Part shown: in pieces, positions 47,461 through 61,323 of the stretch | Layout: each line of letters opens with the position of its first letter | Position numbering within the stretch: position 1 is the first letter of the stretch | Source of the DNA: Mangifera indica | Taxonomy: Eukaryota > Streptophyta > Magnoliopsida > Sapindales > Anacardiaceae | Length of the DNA stretch: 64,000 bases | Direction: 5' to 3' | Assembly (NCBI RefSeq): GCF_011075055.1 | Contig: NC_058152.1 | Location: 10,478,001-10,542,000 of the forward strand | Position numbers and translations under genes: made by a program | Notes under the pieces: model-generated | What the model saw: only the letters and a program-made list of their open reading frames with translations | What the model was told of the DNA's origin: nothing | Database searches by the model: none

Positions 47461-49554
47461 CGCATGGTTATCTATACGGTTTATTGATAAAATTTATAGT
47501 TATTTATTAAAATAGTAATATATTATTATTTATATATAATATTATACATATAATATCATTTAATTTTTATAATTAAATAAAAATAATATTATATTCATAA
47601 ATAATATACACAATTTTATATAAAAATAATGATGTATCATTATATAATTAAATAGTTAAAATTATAGATAAAATAATATTTAATTATACGATGATACGTT
47701 ATTATCTGTATATATAATTTTATTGATTGAATAATGCTATTAACACTTATAACTAATATTAAATTAATATCAAATAATGATATATTACTATATAATTGTA
47801 TATTATTTTATAATTAAATTCAAATTATATAATTAAATAGTGAAATATTTTTAAAATATTATTATAAATATAATTATGCAATGTATATGTTATTTTTTTA
47901 AATTTACTTAGGGTAAAAAATATTTTTTAAAATTTCGAAAAATAAAAAACAACTCAAAATTTTTTTGAATTTCCAAAAATTCTCATGAAAATTTTCCTTA
48001 ACACTCCAAACATTTTCAAAAATCACAATGCATCCCCAACTCATGATTTTGTGCCATTAACCATCCTATCAATATGGGTGCTACTAAATTTTTTTATTTT
48101 TAATTGAGATTAATATAAATTAGGATAAAAAAATATTTAATAAAATTTTTGAGATAAAGTGTTATTTAGACTGAGATTATTTTGTCTTCTCATCAATTTT
48201 ATTTAAAAAAAACATATTTTTAAATAAATTAACAAATTAGTCAAAAAATAATTTCTTCAAAGTTGGCGGATGAGAACTGTCATTTCATCAAGCCTTGGGT
48301 TGGATGATACTTTGGCCTAAGTTTATTTAATAAAACTGTAATCATATTTTAATTTATTTTGTAAAAATTATTTTCCATGATGTTAATTTAAATTAAAAAT
48401 TAGTTTTGTTTTCATTAGTGCATTATTAATCAATAATATTTTCTATAATAATAATAATATGCATTTATATCATAATATATAATATAATATAAATAAAAAA
48501 TAATATATAAAAAATTGATGTAAAATTATATATATTTATTCGAATAGATAATTTTAATGATGTGAACTAATACATCTTTTCGGATAAGTAATAATGTGTA
48601 ATGGTGTATATGTAAATTTAAGAATTTTATGGTGTTTGTGATATTTTTAAGATGATGATGTTGACAAGTGGAAATTTTGCTCAACCAATCCATTAGACCA
48701 AGATTAAAGTGACACTTGAATTGGTTAAATTGCGAATCTTTAAATAAAACTTAATCAAATCAGGTTGGACAATAAGTCTTGTTCGGACCAATTGAACCGA
48801 CTAGCTCCATTAGGATGTCCGAACCATGATTACTTTTACCCTTGCTAATTCTCATAAATGGAGTTTAAACAAAGGTATCATGGGTGCTAGTGGGTTTAAT
48901 AATTTTTTTATTATCAAAAATAAAAATTGTTTATAAAAATAAATTATTATTAAATTTATTAAGTATAAATTATTATTATTATATTTGATACAATTTAATA
49001 AGAATTGGTTCTCTATATAATAATTATTGTATTTGATAGGAAGTAATAAAAAATACTAATATATTATTTTACTTAAATACTCTATGTATAATTAATATAA
49101 AATATATATTATGTTACTTGTTAAGTTGTTATATCAATTGAAATTAAGGATATTTATGTCTTAAACAACTAATAAATATGAATAGAATAGTAATAAAATT
49201 AAGATTACTTCGATAATTTTTTAATATCTAAGGTGAATATGATAATCAGATAATCTTTTATATTACTTGTCACAGTACAATTAATAATAATAAATTATTA
49301 ATTTTTTTATTCTGATAAATAAAACAAAATAATATTAGTAATAAAAGATAAATTGTCAAAGTTAATCTTTATATATTATAAACTAAACACCCCTAAAAAC
49401 CAAATCCACTTTATTAATTTTGTGATCAAGAAGAACCCATACAATCAAAGAATTTAACTTTAAAAAAAAAAAAAAGATTAAAATACAATTTCAAAATTTG
49501 AAATATTTGTGATTTAATACGTTAAAAATGATAGAAAACTTCCTCATTTTCTAA

Positions 49555-49725
49555 TCAATAAAACTATATGTATCAACTTTAGATACGTAAATAAATACAT
49601 ATTTATATGTATTATCATATGATTATATGATTTTAAATTAAGAATAAAATAATATTCAATCACGTGATGACATATAGTATGTACCAATTTATACATTCAG
49701 AATGAATATATATAATATTGCTCTT
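49555..49725. repeat. Palindromic MITE copy
   Basis: The left arm CAATAAAACTATATGTATCA and right arm GAATGAATATATATAATATT surround a core with TTAAGAATAAAATAATATTC. Confidence 0.55.
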
Positions 49726-49834
49726 TAAATTTATGCTATTAGAGATTAAAGTTACATGTGTAATTGTTTAGTTAAAGTGGAGAGTTATATGATAGATGTC
49801 ACCATAATCTCAATATAAAAGCAAAGTGATTTCA

Positions 49835-50000
49835 TTATGAACAATGTCATATATACATAATTTTGATATATAAATAATATATTATTATGTGATTGAATAT
49901 TACTTTATTATTAATTTAAAATTATCTATTCACACGATAACACATTATTTAAATACTCAAATTATATATAAAAAAATGTATATACGTGGTTTTATTATTT
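49835..50000. repeat. Palindromic MITE copy
   Basis: It begins near ATATATACATAATTTTGATA and ends AATGTATATACGTGGTTTTA. The core includes ATATTATTATGTGATTGAAT, nearly identical to copy 1. Confidence 0.55.
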
Positions 50001-50904
50001 AAATATAACTGTAATTACTGAAATTATGAAAAGTAATTCTAAAACAATAAGAAATTGATATTTGATATTAGAAAGACCGTGGACTTTATGGTAAATATCA
50101 ACCCTTATTTCCTATTTGTAACTTCTGAATAAGATCATTTTCACTTATAAGCAAATTTGACTAAGGAGAAATTTTAATCACATAATATATATATTTTACC
50201 TTTTTTATCACCATGCCAATGTACTAGAATAACTCTAAAATTCATTATTAATCATTTGTATTTTGGTTATAAATACCAATATTTTTAGAATCGAACGAAT
50301 CTTAATTTGATAAAAATGACTATTTGGTCTAATTGATAGCTAAACCGATTAACTATCCAAAGACTATATTCAAAAACTTTTGTGTAATTTATTATTAAAT
50401 ATATAATTTAACTTATTTAACATTAAAATAACTTAATTTGATAGTATATATATTAAAATTAACTTAGTTTTTATAATTAATTTAAAAAAAAAAACAATTT
50501 TTTATATTGGCAAGTCAAATCCTGTTTTATACATGATCTAATTGATTTGATTAGCAATTAACGGTTCAACTGGGTTAACTTATTGATTTGATCTGGCTTT
50601 TTAAACCCATGATAAATATTCTAAATAATATAACTATGCATATGCACGTTGAGTACATAATTGGGTATATAGATAATATGTAATTACGTGATTGGAGGAT
50701 TTTGAATTAAAAAAAAAGTTTAATTTAATTATATGATGATATATAATCTACGTATTTAATTGTGTATTCAAAAATTTCTATGTATAATATTGCTCAATTT
50801 TAGTTATTCCAACTTCTAAATTAATATGACGCCTAATTAATACTATTTTTAATTAAAAAAAAAAAAAACGTATACTTTTTTGAAAGCAACATAGAACTAG
50901 AAAA

Positions 50905-51070
50905 GAGAAATACTATATATACATATTTTTTATACACAATTTAAATACATAAATAATATATTATTAAGTGATACTTTATTTTTAATTCGAAATTATCTAA
51001 TCGTATTATAATATATTATTTGTATATTCAAATATATAAAATATAGATATATGTATGATTTTATTGTTCG
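50905..51070. repeat. Palindromic MITE copy
   Basis: The left arm has GAAATACTATATATACATAT and the right arm ATATAGATATATGTATGATT. The core has ATAATATATTATTAAGTGAT. Confidence 0.5.
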
Positions 51071-53609
51071 TAAAATGATATTATTTTATCTATTAATCAC
51101 AAATTTAAACTATAAATTCGAATTAAATTTTAAACTTATAGATTAAACCAAATTCGAACTACCCTGTAGAGTTGACTTAATCTGTATCCATGCCTAGCGA
51201 AACCACATGAAAAACTAATATTAGTTCATTTTCCTGTTTTTCCTTTCATGTTTTTACTGAATTTTCCGAGGAATCAATATATTTCTTATTAATGCAAATT
51301 CCATCTCAATAATAAAATAATAAAGATAAAAAAGTATTGGAAGACAAAATTAAATTAATATTTAATTAAAAAAATTAATGGATGGAATCTCATTTAATTG
51401 AAAGTGATGGATCAGTCGTTGATCACACGAACGCTGAGAAAAGCTAGAGAGATAAAGAGATGGTTTTAGAGAGATAAAATATATTAAAATATTAAATATA
51501 AAAGTTAAAAAATTAAAATAAAGTAAAAATAATTTATTACTAAAATTTAACTTTATTCATGTTACACATCATCACCTCATCAAAACCAAATCCATGATCT
51601 CTTTTAAGATAGAAGCTACAATAAGTTAAGACAAGCAAAATGACAATTTGCCCACGAAAATATTTAAAGAGTAAAAAGTAAATATTCAATAAAAAAATTC
51701 TAAAATTTGAAATTATTTAGTTTCGAAGGGGTATTTAAAACCATACTATATTAACTGATTTGACCGTATTTATAATATTTATAATTAAATTTTATATTAA
51801 TAAAATAAAATAAAAAGATATCAAATATATTTGTATATCTCATATTGATTAAAGTTATAAAAATTTAAAAATAAAATTATGATAAATTATCTATCTAAAG
51901 TGACAGTGAATCTACTATTAAATCAGAGATATTACAATATTGACATAGAATAATTTTTTTTTTTATGGAATTAATGCTCGTTTATATTATATCAGAAAAA
52001 TTAAAATTTATTTCTAAATTCGAATTCAAAACTGAAACCCTTTTAAACCTTCATAATCTAAAAAATAAAAGACCTCTAATAATACAAAGAGAATATAAAA
52101 ATAATACAAACTTTATTTCCATTTATAATAATATCAAAGTGTTAAAATTTTTATTTTAATTAATTATAATTGAAAAATATAAAAGCTGGACCCAGTTGAG
52201 AAGGGCCAATAATTATAATAATAAAGAAATTATTCCATTTACATTCATATTTAGAAATACTACTCGCAATAAAAATAATAAATAAATAAATGTGTAAAAC
52301 AAGTTGAATTCGGGTTCGGATTTCTTAGTTTAAGCTCTCAAGCCGAATTTACAACTTAACTGGTGTAAAATATTAATAAATTGTTAAATATTTAAAAATT
52401 ATTATTCATATTTTTAAAATCTTATTTTAAATTTTAAGATAATAGATAAATATATAAATTATAAAATTTAAAATAATATGTCGAAGGTTAGGGTTTAATT
52501 GAGTCAAGCTTAGAGCAAGTAATACTCTACTTGCTTGGACTCAATTACACCTTTAGACATATAGGTTAATATTGACCGAATTGAGTATGAACACCATTTA
52601 ACTTGAGTTGAATTTGAATGAAAAATAGGACAATTCACATTTACAAAGTCAAAATTAAGGGTAACTTGAGTTCAACTTAATTTTTAAGTTTGAAATTTGA
52701 AGCTCAACTAAAGTTTGTAATTTAAATTCATAACTCGAATTTGTGGCTTGAATTTGCGATTCGAGTATATGACTCATCAACAAAATTAATGTCATTTGAT
52801 AATTATTTGATATGACTTAAACCAAATCATAAGTGAAGCTCAAATTGAATTGATCTACCACTCAACTTGTGATAGGATAAAGCCGAATTCTTTAGCATAA
52901 ATTCAGTTTAATTTTAGAAATAAGTCAACCCTTCTAGAGATAGATACAAACCGAGTCAAGTTCAAACATTTCTTGACTTGAGTTTGACTGACGTTAAAAA
53001 TGGATGGGCTTAAGTTTATTGAGCCAAAATTAATGATAGCTTGAGTTCAATTTAAATAAAAACATTTTTGCTCAAATTCATGATTAAAATTTATAACTCA
53101 AATTCGTGTTTCTGATTCGTATTTTATTGACAAAATAATCTTTTTTTGTTTAATAATAGGTAAAATAACATCGTTTTGAACTTAAATAATGAATTTAAGT
53201 TATAAATTTGAATTATAAATTCTAATTTAACTCAAATTATAAATTCAAATTTGAGTTTGATTTTAATAAATTTAAATTGAATTAAATTAAATCGAGCCTA
53301 ACTTTTGAAATTGGATGAGTTCAATTCGAATTGAATTTTATCCGGATATAAATGTGTGGTTTTGACCTAAAAATTACACGCAATTAATTGTAACTATTAT
53401 CAATATATAAAGTATTACAGAATCTTACTCATCACGTTGTGTGTAAAGTACCTAGAAAGACAAAATTATCACATAATTTTGTAAGGATTGAAGAACAAAA
53501 ACCCTAGTTTAGAGTTTAAGAGTTTTCCTCGGAAACATGAAAAGTAATTAATTAATTAAATCTAAATCTAAATTAATTAAAAATTAAAGCTATGTGAAAC
53601 AAAGAGTGT

Positions 53610-53636
53610 CACATGGCATGTGAGCAACAGCTGTTG
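53610..53636. promoter_or_regulatory. Paired palindromic E-boxes in the BRI1 promoter
   Basis: CACATG-G-CATGTG (53610-53622) is a perfect 13-base palindrome of two E-boxes. It is followed at 53625-53636 by CAACAGCTGTTG, a perfect 12-base palindrome around a third E-box (CAGCTG). BES1/BZR1 and other bHLH-type factors bind CANNTG, and BRI1 transcription is known to be repressed by brassinosteroid through BZR1. Binding here is inference. The cluster is about 340 bases upstream of the BRI1 ATG. Confidence 0.5.
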
Positions 53637-53683
53637 TGTCCACACTTCAACTTGACTTGAGAAACACCGCTCTCAAACTTTTA

Positions 53684-53737
53684 ATTTCTTTCACTTTCGT
53701 CCCTTCAATACTTTGATTTCTTTCACTTTCATCCCTT
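53684..53737 (+). repeat. Pyrimidine direct repeat in the BRI1 promoter/leader
   Basis: Two 22-base copies of ATTTCTTTCACTTTC followed by RTCCCTT start at 53684 and 53716 and differ at one base. CT-rich tracts here are typical of plant core promoters and leaders. Confidence 0.7.
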
Positions 53738-53892
53738 TTGTTAATAATTATTGTTTTTAGTTATTTAACTTGTTATTTTTTCCTTCACTGCTGCAGCTTC
53801 CATCCCACACACAGCTCTTAAGCACAAAACAACAACAAACAACCAAGAGACCAACACAGCTTTCCTTCTTCCTCATTCCTGAGCTCTCTCTA

Positions 53893-53913
53893 ATGGCTGA
53901 AAGTAACCCCTAA
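53893..53913 (+). promoter_or_regulatory. Six-codon uORF in the BRI1 leader
   Basis: ATG GCT GAA AGT AAC CCC TAA, ending 53 bases before the main ATG. The start has A at -3 and G at +4, so it should be recognised well. The main frame would then depend on leaky scanning or reinitiation. Confidence 0.5.
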
Positions 53914-53966
53914 AGAGTTCTTTCTCTCAAAGCTCCAAGCTTTAAGGCTTCTTAACTAAGTTCTCT

Positions 53967-56900
53967 ATGGCTAGCGTTACAACTTTCTCCTTCTTGTTTC
54001 TTTTACTTCTTTCTCAGAGTTCTCTTTCTTCTTCTTCTTCAACTTCTGCAAAAAACCCGGATGCTCAACAGTTGATCAACTTCAAACTTGCTCTACCAGA
54101 CCCTTCTGTGCTGAAAAACTGGCAATTAGACCAGAACCCATGTAGCTTCGATGGTGTAAAATGTAATGAAACAAGAGTTTCTTCGATAGACCTTACTTCT
54201 CTTCATTTGAACACCGATTTTCATCTTGTTGCTTCTTATCTTTTGACTCTTGAAAATCTCCAAACTCTGTTTCTGCAAAACACCAATCTTTCAGGCACCA
54301 TTATTCTCCCTCCTGGATCTAAGTGCAGCTCATATTTGACCTCCATAGATCTGTCTCACAACAGCTTATCCGGGTCGCTGTCCCTTTTGTCCAACTGGGC
54401 TTCTTGTTCAAGCTTGAAAGGTCTCAATCTCTCAAGTAATCTTCTTGCTTTTTCAGGAAAAGAGTCTGGTGGGTTGAAACTCAGTTTGGAGTCTCTTGAT
54501 CTTTCTTATAATAATCAGATTTCAGGCCCCAATGTTATTCCATGGATTGTCTACAATGGTTGTGAGGACTTAAAGTTGCTAGCTTTGAAGGGCAACAAAG
54601 TGACAGGAGAGATAAATGTATCAAAGTGCAAGAATATAAAGTTCTTGGATGTTTCTGCAAACAATATCTCAATGCCTATGCCTGCTTTTGGTGATTGTTT
54701 AGCCTTGGAGCATCTTGATATCTCGGCTAATAAGTTCAATTTTGATATTGCTCATGCAATCTCAGCTTGTGAAAAGCTCACTTTCTTGAACATTTCTAGC
54801 AACCAATTTGGAGGCCAAGTTCCTGTGCTCTCTTCAGCTGAAAATTTGCAGTATTTTCTCCTGGGAAACAATTTTTTTCAAGGGGAGATTCCTCTGCAAC
54901 TAGCTCATTCTTGTTCAAGTCTTGTCAAGCTCGATCTTTCTTCTAATAATTTGTCTGGTACGGTTCCAAGCAGCTTCAGCTCTTGCTCTTCATTGGCCTC
55001 TCTTGATATTTCTAATAACAAATTCTCAGGTGAATTGCCTGTGGACACTTTCTTGCAAATGAGTAGCTTGAAGGAGCTTGTTTTATCCTTTAATGATTTC
55101 ACTGGTGTTCTGCCTGATTCTTTGTCAAAACTCACCAACTTGGAGACTTTGGATCTGAGTTCAAATAATTTCTCAGATTCTATTCCTGCTAATTTGTGTC
55201 AGGATCCTGGAAATAGCTTGAAAGAGTTGTATCTTGCTAACAATTTGCTTACTGGTTTCATTCCTCCAACCCTTAGTAACTGTTCACAGCTTGTTTCTCT
55301 CCATTTGAGCTTCAATCGTCTCTCTGGAACTATCCCTTCAAGCTTGGGCTCTCTGTCCAAGCTTCAGGATTTGAAGCTGTGGTTGAATAATCTCCATGGG
55401 GAGATTCCACAGGAGCTTGGTAACATTCAAACATTGCAGACATTGATTCTTGACTTCAACCAGTTGTCTGGACCCATCCCTTCTGGTTTAAGCAACTGCA
55501 CCAATTTAACTTGGATCTCATTGTCGAATAACCAGCTGAGCGGTGAGATTCCCCGTTGGATTGGCAAGCTTTCGAACCTCGCGATTCTCAAGCTCAGTAA
55601 CAACTCCTTTTTTGGTAGCATCCCACCTGAGCTTGGTGATTGTAGGAGCCTAATTTGGTTGGATCTTAATACCAATAACTTGAATGGATCCATCCCTCCT
55701 GCATTGTTCAAACAGTCGGGTAAAATCGCGGTGAATTTCATTGCAGGAAAGAAGTATGTTTACATTAAGAATGATGGTAGTAAGGAGTGCCATGGAGCAG
55801 GAAATTTGCTTGAGTTTGCAGGAATTAGACAGGAGCAGTTGAACAGAATTTCAATCAAGAACCCCTGTAACTTCACTAGAGTGTATAAAGGGCTCACCCA
55901 GCCCACATTTAACAACAATGGATCAATGATGTTTTTCGATATTTCATACAATAAGCTGTCAGGAACCATTCCGAAGGAGATTGGCACCATGTCAACTCTC
56001 TATATCTTGAATTTGGGGCACAACAGTTTCTCGGGTTCTATTCCATTGGAGCTGGGAGACCTAACGCTTCTTAACATTCTTGACCTCTCGAGCAATGATC
56101 TTGAAGGGACGATTCCAACATCGATGAGTTCTCTTAGCTTTCTGGCAGAGGTTGATCTGTCGAACAACCATCTCACTGGAATGATTCCTGAAGGCGGACA
56201 GCTTGAAACTTTTCCACCTTCGAAATTTATCAACAATTCAGGCCTTTGTGGATTGCCTCTTTCTCCATGTGGGAAAGATCCTACAACAAGGGTGAATTCT
56301 CAGCATAATAAGTCTGATAGGACACCAGCTGCTCTTGTGCGCAGCATTGCAATGGGATTGTTGTTCTCCCTGTTCTGCATCTTTGGTTTGATCATAGTTG
56401 GTGTGGAAATGAAGAAAAGGAGGAAAAAGAAAGATTCAACTCTTGATGTTTATATCGACAGTCGATCACATTCTGGCACTGCAAACACCAGTTGGAAGCT
56501 AACCGGAGCTCGCGAAGCATTAAGCATTAACCTTGCTACATTTGAGAAGCCCCTAAGAAAGCTTACCTTTGCAGATCTTCTTGAAGCCACCAATGGCTTC
56601 CACAATGACAGTCTTATAGGTTCTGGTGGTTTTGGCGATGTCTATAAGGCTCAACTGAAAGATGGAAGCATTGTTGCAATCAAGAAACTGATACATATCA
56701 GTGGACAAGGTGATCGAGAATTCACAGCAGAAATGGAAACCATTGGGAAAATCAAGCATCGGAACCTTGTACCTCTTTTGGGCTATTGCAAGGTAGGTGA
56801 AGAGCGGCTTCTAGTTTACGAGTACATGAGGTATGGAAGTTTAGAAGATGTTTTACATGATCAGAAGAGAGCTGGGATCAAGCTAAACTGGGCTGCAAGG

Positions 56901-57548
56901 AGGAAAATTGCAATTGGAGCTGCAAGAGGGTTAGCTTTTCTTCACCACAATTGCACCCCACACATTATACACAGGGACATGAAATCGAGCAATGTCCTGC
57001 TCGATGAACACCTTGAAGCCAGAGTGTCGGATTTTGGAATGGCTAGACTTATGAGTGCAGTCGATACACATCTGAGTGTCAGCACACTAGCGGGCACACC
57101 TGGTTATGTGCCTCCTGAATACTACCAGAGCTTTAGATGTTCAACGAAAGGCGATGTTTACAGTTATGGTGTAGTGTTGCTGGAGTTGCTAACAGGAAAA
57201 AGGCCAACAGATTCAGCAGATTTTGGTGACAATAACCTTGTAGGATGGGTGAAGCAGCATGCAAAACTCAAAATAAGCAACGTTTTCGACCCAGAACTCA
57301 TGAAAGAGGATTCAAGCCTTGAGATTGAGCTTCTGCAACACTTGCATGTAGCGTGTGCATGCTTAGACGATCGACCATGGAAACGACCAACAATGATTCA
57401 GGTTATGGCAATGTTCAAGGAGATTCAAGCTGGTTCTGGGCTTGATTCGCAATCTACCATTGCCACTGATGATGGAGGTTTCACTAGTACAGTCGAAATG
57501 GTTAATATGACCATAAGCGAAGCCCCCGAACTAAGCAACAAGGCATAG
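53967..57548 (+). CDS. BRI1: Brassinosteroid receptor kinase BRI1, intronless, 1193 aa
   Basis: Plasma-membrane LRR receptor kinase that binds brassinosteroid and signals with SERK co-receptors. A hydrophobic signal peptide (about residues 1-25) is followed by a cysteine pair ([10 protein letters not shown]), roughly 25 leucine-rich repeats, the hormone-binding island (about 586-655, with [20 protein letters not shown]), further LRRs and a second cysteine pair (CGLPLSPC). The transmembrane helix spans about 794-814. Juxtamembrane features are Y829 and the conserved [15 protein letters not shown] with T867, matching Arabidopsis Y831 and T872. The kinase has a [11 protein letters not shown] loop, K906, HRD with D1004, DFG with D1022 and activation-loop T1044. 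The tail ends [18 protein letters not shown]..., which is BRI1-like rather than BRL-like. Length is close to Arabidopsis BRI1 (1196 aa). No stops or missing key residues are seen. Lack of introns is normal for this gene. Confidence 0.97.
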   Translation: MASVTTFSFLFLLLLSQSSLSSSSSTSAKNPDAQQLINFKLALPDPSVLKNWQLDQNPCSFDGVKCNETRVSSIDLTSLHLNTDFHLVASYLLTLENLQTLFLQNTNLSGTIILPPGSKCSSYLTSIDLSHNSLSGSLSLLSNWASCSSLKGLNLSSNLLAFSGKESGGLKLSLESLDLSYNNQISGPNVIPWIVYNGCEDLKLLALKGNKVTGEINVSKCKNIKFLDVSANNISMPMPAFGDCLALEHLDISANKFNFDIAHAISACEKLTFLNISSNQFGGQVPVLSSAENLQYFLLGNNFFQGEIPLQLAHSCSSLVKLDLSSNNLSGTVPSSFSSCSSLASLDISNNKFSGELPVDTFLQMSSLKELVLSFNDFTGVLPDSLSKLTNLETLDLSSNNFSDSIPANLCQDPGNSLKELYLANNLLTGFIPPTLSNCSQLVSLHLSFNRLSGTIPSSLGSLSKLQDLKLWLNNLHGEIPQELGNIQTLQTLILDFNQLSGPIPSGLSNCTNLTWISLSNNQLSGEIPRWIGKLSNLAILKLSNNSFFGSIPPELGDCRSLIWLDLNTNNLNGSIPPALFKQSGKIAVNFIAGKKYVYIKNDGSKECHGAGNLLEFAGIRQEQLNRISIKNPCNFTRVYKGLTQPTFNNNGSMMFFDISYNKLSGTIPKEIGTMSTLYILNLGHNSFSGSIPLELGDLTLLNILDLSSNDLEGTIPTSMSSLSFLAEVDLSNNHLTGMIPEGGQLETFPPSKFINNSGLCGLPLSPCGKDPTTRVNSQHNKSDRTPAALVRSIAMGLLFSLFCIFGLIIVGVEMKKRRKKKDSTLDVYIDSRSHSGTANTSWKLTGAREALSINLATFEKPLRKLTFADLLEATNGFHNDSLIGSGGFGDVYKAQLKDGSIVAIKKLIHISGQGDREFTAEMETIGKIKHRNLVPLLGYCKVGEERLLVYEYMRYGSLEDVLHDQKRAGIKLNWAARRKIAIGAARGLAFLHHNCTPHIIHRDMKSSNVLLDEHLEARVSDFGMARLMSAVDTHLSVSTLAGTPGYVPPEYYQSFRCSTKGDVYSYGVVLLELLTGKRPTDSADFGDNNLVGWVKQHAKLKISNVFDPELMKEDSSLEIELLQHLHVACACLDDRPWKRPTMIQVMAMFKEIQAGSGLDSQSTIATDDGGFTSTVEMVNMTISEAPELSNKA

Positions 57549-60075
57549 AACAACAAACCCACATTCGAATCGAATTTGACCAGTTTTCGACTAGAATTCT
57601 TTGAAACAAAGAAAGAGGGTGTATGGTAATGATCCCATTCAGCTGCCTAAAGAATTTTCCCTCTTCTTTCCCACTTGAAAAAAAACTCAAAAATGTGGCA
57701 GGAAAAAATTTGCCTTTGTATCTTTACCAGTTTAATGTATGTATCTCTTGTATCCCTTTTAAAATTCTTGTTATTTATACATAAAAAGGCTGTTCATCTT
57801 TGCTAGAAAATGTGTAAATATACAATGCCAATTTGTTTTCCTAAGTTGGTTTCTTGATTAGATTTTGATTTGTGACTTGAAGTCATCAATTGTGACCAAT
57901 TGGAGAGTTGTTTTGGCCTTTTATTTTGCTCAATTTGTTCCTATTCATTCTCTCTTTATGTATCCAGTTTTAAGTATTCAATTAGGTATTCAGATGATGT
58001 GTTATAATGTGATTTAATAATTTTTATTTTAGAATACAATAATATTTAATTATACGATGATATATTATCTGAATATTCAATTAAAAACTTTAAATTAGAT
58101 ACTAATAGCCTTCTTTGTGCCGAAAACTCTGGATTTGTGTAACTGTTCATACACATCAAAATTCTTTCGAGGACATGAACTTTGATTTCTTTGAAAGTGG
58201 TCCTTAAAGATTTACTCAAAATGGGCCATTCCTCTTTTACTTGGTTTCAGTGTTGTGGGGTTGTTCCAGGCTATAAAATGGACCAATAAGAATTGTGGGC
58301 CTATTAATTAAATACTAAAGAAAGCAATACAAATACAATAATTGGGCAAGTTTTTTGAGCCCCTTGAGGTTTAAATCATCATCCATGACATCCCTTGTAG
58401 TTTAAAAAATACCAATCTCAATTATATCTTGGAAGTTGTGTTGTGTGAGGGGGAAGATCTTATTTAAGCTAGTATGTATCATATTCATGACTTAACTAGA
58501 ACATGTCGATTTTGAACTAGAGTTCCAACTCAGCTTAAAATTGATTCATTTGTACCCTTATGATGATACTTTTCGCTTCACTTGCAATTTTTTTTAATAA
58601 CAAAGAATTTTATTCGAATTAAATCACCTTTTTAAGACTAAACTAATCACATTGAATAAATCAAACTATAAATACAATGATCAACTTTATAACCATTGTA
58701 CTAAATAAATTAAAATTTTAATTTAAAAATATCGTTAAAAGATATTTAAACTCGTACTTTTTTATACATAAAACTTCTTTTGTTATTACTCAAATAACTC
58801 CTTGGAGATACAGTAACATTGTGCACCAACTTAAACTCAAGTTTAAGTTGAATATTATGTTATAATATATAGATATTAAGAATTGACATAATATAATATA
58901 ATTTACTGATTTTAAATTAAAAATTAAGTAAATAAATTATTAATATCCTTGATGCCTATAAGTTAGTTCCTATTATAGTATTACTTAAATAGTTTTTTTA
59001 AAAACAAATTTGAGTTTAAAAAAGGGTAATTTCATCTACCCCTAAAAGATTGTTGAGTTTTCAAAATAATTATTACCTGCCCATAGTAATAATAATTAAA
59101 AAAATTATACAAAATATTTAATTTTTTAATTTTTAAATATTACTTTGAAATAAATAAACATAAACAAATGAAATAAATTTGCTAAAATAGAACACAGGAT
59201 TATTATTTTCAAAACAAATCAAATTCTAACACACTAAATTTGGTCAAATTTTGGGGATCAATTCAAATCAAGATAGTAGATTAGATTCCAACATAACAAT
59301 AATTTAAATTCAATTAATTTTTAATTTCAAACCCACCAACAATATTATATTTTATATCATAATTAAAAAAATTATAATATATTATGATAGTCAATTCACA
59401 CTCTCTAGCTCCATCCATGCATGAATCTCAGATCCAAAGAAAGGGAATTAGGGTTTTAATTAATTTATTAATTAATTTAAACCCTAATCAGATTGATACA
59501 ATGTCACAATTTGCTGTCTCCTAATTAAATTAATTGTAATTAGCAATATAATTAAATATTGTAATCAAGCTCTTTTGTTTTGTTTTGTTTTGTTCTACAG
59601 CATGGGTTACAGCTTATTTCAAGTTGTAATCAACATTAAAATATAAATTATTGAATTTTGCAAAAGCTGTCGGGGCTATAATAATTAAATAAATAATTTA
59701 TTTTATTTTGTTATTGTCTTGTTCTATTTCATGAATTTGTACGGATATTTCCTCTGTAAAAAGGTACTTTTGTTGCATTACAGTCATGATTATCAGTGTT
59801 TTATGGTGTATCGTACGTTTTGTATAATATAATATAATAATATAAATTAAACTAAATAATATTACACATATATAATTTTACATAATAATGTATTTATTTT
59901 AAAGTAATAATAAATAATTGATTATCATATAATTATCTAAGAAAATATTTTAAAAATCTTCAAAGTTTTAAAAAGCCCAAAGAACTTATTCTCATCCCAA
60001 GATTATTTTTTTTTTCTAAGTTTTTATCATTTATATATCAAAAACTCAAATACTTACTTATTTGTTATATTTTAT
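57549..60075. other. BRI1 3' flank and AT-rich intergenic region
   Basis: The first 200-250 bases are probably 3' UTR; no canonical AATAAA is seen there. A palindromic MITE copy lies at about 57955-58080. The remainder has no frame or recognisable RNA gene. Confidence 0.45.
57955..58080. repeat. Palindromic MITE copy downstream of BRI1
   Basis: The core has GATGATGTGTTATAATGTGA and AATATTTAATTATACGATGA. The arms are shortened compared with copy 1. Confidence 0.4.
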
Positions 60076-60843
60076 TAGGGTATATATAATTTGGTTCAAA
60101 CAATAAAACTAAACTGAACTGCTTAACAATTACGGTTTGATTTGATTTAATTTGTTAAATGATTTGATTTGGGTTAGAAATTTTCTAAATTGTTTTTTTC
60201 AGTTTGGATGATTTTTAAACCTTACCAATATATATAAAACTATCTTTAAGAGAATTTTTCAATAAACAATATATATAACTTTTTTTTATATTAATTTTGT
60301 TATTTTTTGTATATGTATATTGTATATATAATTTATATTATGTATTAAAAAATTATAATTCAGTAAATTTTATTAAATAATATATATTTATAATTGAATG
60401 ATTTTAAAATATTTAAACTATAATAATCGAATCATATATCAAAACTCTAATTTTTCATATTGTAAATCGTATTATATGATGCACTTTTAAAAAAATAAAT
60501 TAATAAAATATTAATAAACTATAATTGATATTTCATTATTTGGAAAAATATTACAAGCACCATCATTTTCTCCAAAAAAATGTATTAATCCTATCAGTTA
60601 TATGTATCGTATTGTAAAGTATCATGTGATATGTTTACTGTATTGTATTAATTTGATATATTTTATGATATGTATTATTTTTTATTTGTATTGTATAGTA
60701 TATCATAGAATATTGATAACTATGATTCAAAATGTATTCCAAATTGGATCAAATTGTTTTTTTAATTTGGTTTAGAAATTTTCTAAACCATTTTTTTCAA
60801 TTTGGTTTGAAAAAACTTTCAAATCGGGCTGTGCAAACCCCTA
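60076..60843. mobile_element. hAT-like non-autonomous element, left copy of a pair
   Basis: It starts TAGGGTATATATAATTTGGT and ends GGGCTGTGCAAACCCCTA. Inside are AAACTAAACTGAACTGCTTA and several TTTGGTTTRGAAATTTTCTA words, plus the GTATCATA-type repeat. The flanks (TATTTTAT and AATTTTGT) match at 6 of 8 bases, which is weak in AT-rich DNA. It shares its layout with the element at 62188. Confidence 0.55.
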
Positions 60844-60854
60844 AATTTTGTTGT

Positions 60855-61323
60855 TAAAAGAAGAGATAAAATTATTATTTAGCAAAAAATATTAAACGAC
60901 TAAAAATTTATCACATTCCCCTCTTAGTTTAAAAGTATAAATTTCCCCCACCAAGGTTTGAAAAGTGACCATTTTCCCTATAGGGTTTTTCTTTCACTTC
61001 TTTGGTGACAACAATGATTCCAACTATCAACGTTCTCTTTCTTGGTTGTCACCCTCCTTTGCCTTCTTCATCTTAGATGAAGATGATAAATCTTCGTCTC
61101 TCAGATGAAGATGATGAATCATTTTCATCTCATCTTTATCTCCGTCAAAGACAATAGGGATTTCGTTTTCATCACAGGGAAGGGCGATGACCAAGAGAGA
61201 AAAAGAATTCGAGAGGGAGAGAAATTTTGGGTGGAGTTGTCAGTTGAAACCGTTGTTGTCATTAGAAAAAGGTAAAAAAGTTAGAAAAAAAATGATTACT
61301 TTTCAAACCTTAGGTGAGGGGAT
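60855..61323. mobile_element. Truncated Mutator-like element F
   Basis: The inner arm words of elements A-D are present: AAATTATTATTTAGCAAAAA and AAAATTTATCACATTCCC on the left, and CTTTTCAAACCTTAGGTGAG on the right. The outer GGCCAAA ends are missing. The middle includes GATGAAGATGATGAATC repeats. Confidence 0.45.

Larger units (their letters stand above)
47480..53580. other. AT-rich, MITE-filled region upstream of BRI1
   Basis: No supported gene. Palindromic MITE copies lie at about 47480-47720, 49555-49725, 49835-50000, 50625-50790 and 50905-51070. A lone right end of the Mutator-like family (AAGCCTTGGGTTGG...TTTGGCC) is at about 48283-48322. The stretch 52290-53340 is full of GAATTCAAACTTGAG-type words from decayed small elements. 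A plus-strand frame at 51965-52159 has no recognisable content. Confidence 0.45.

Noticed and set aside
54551..56759. Several minus-strand frames of 60-104 aa
   Set aside because: They are antisense shadows of the BRI1 leucine-rich repeat and kinase coding sequence.
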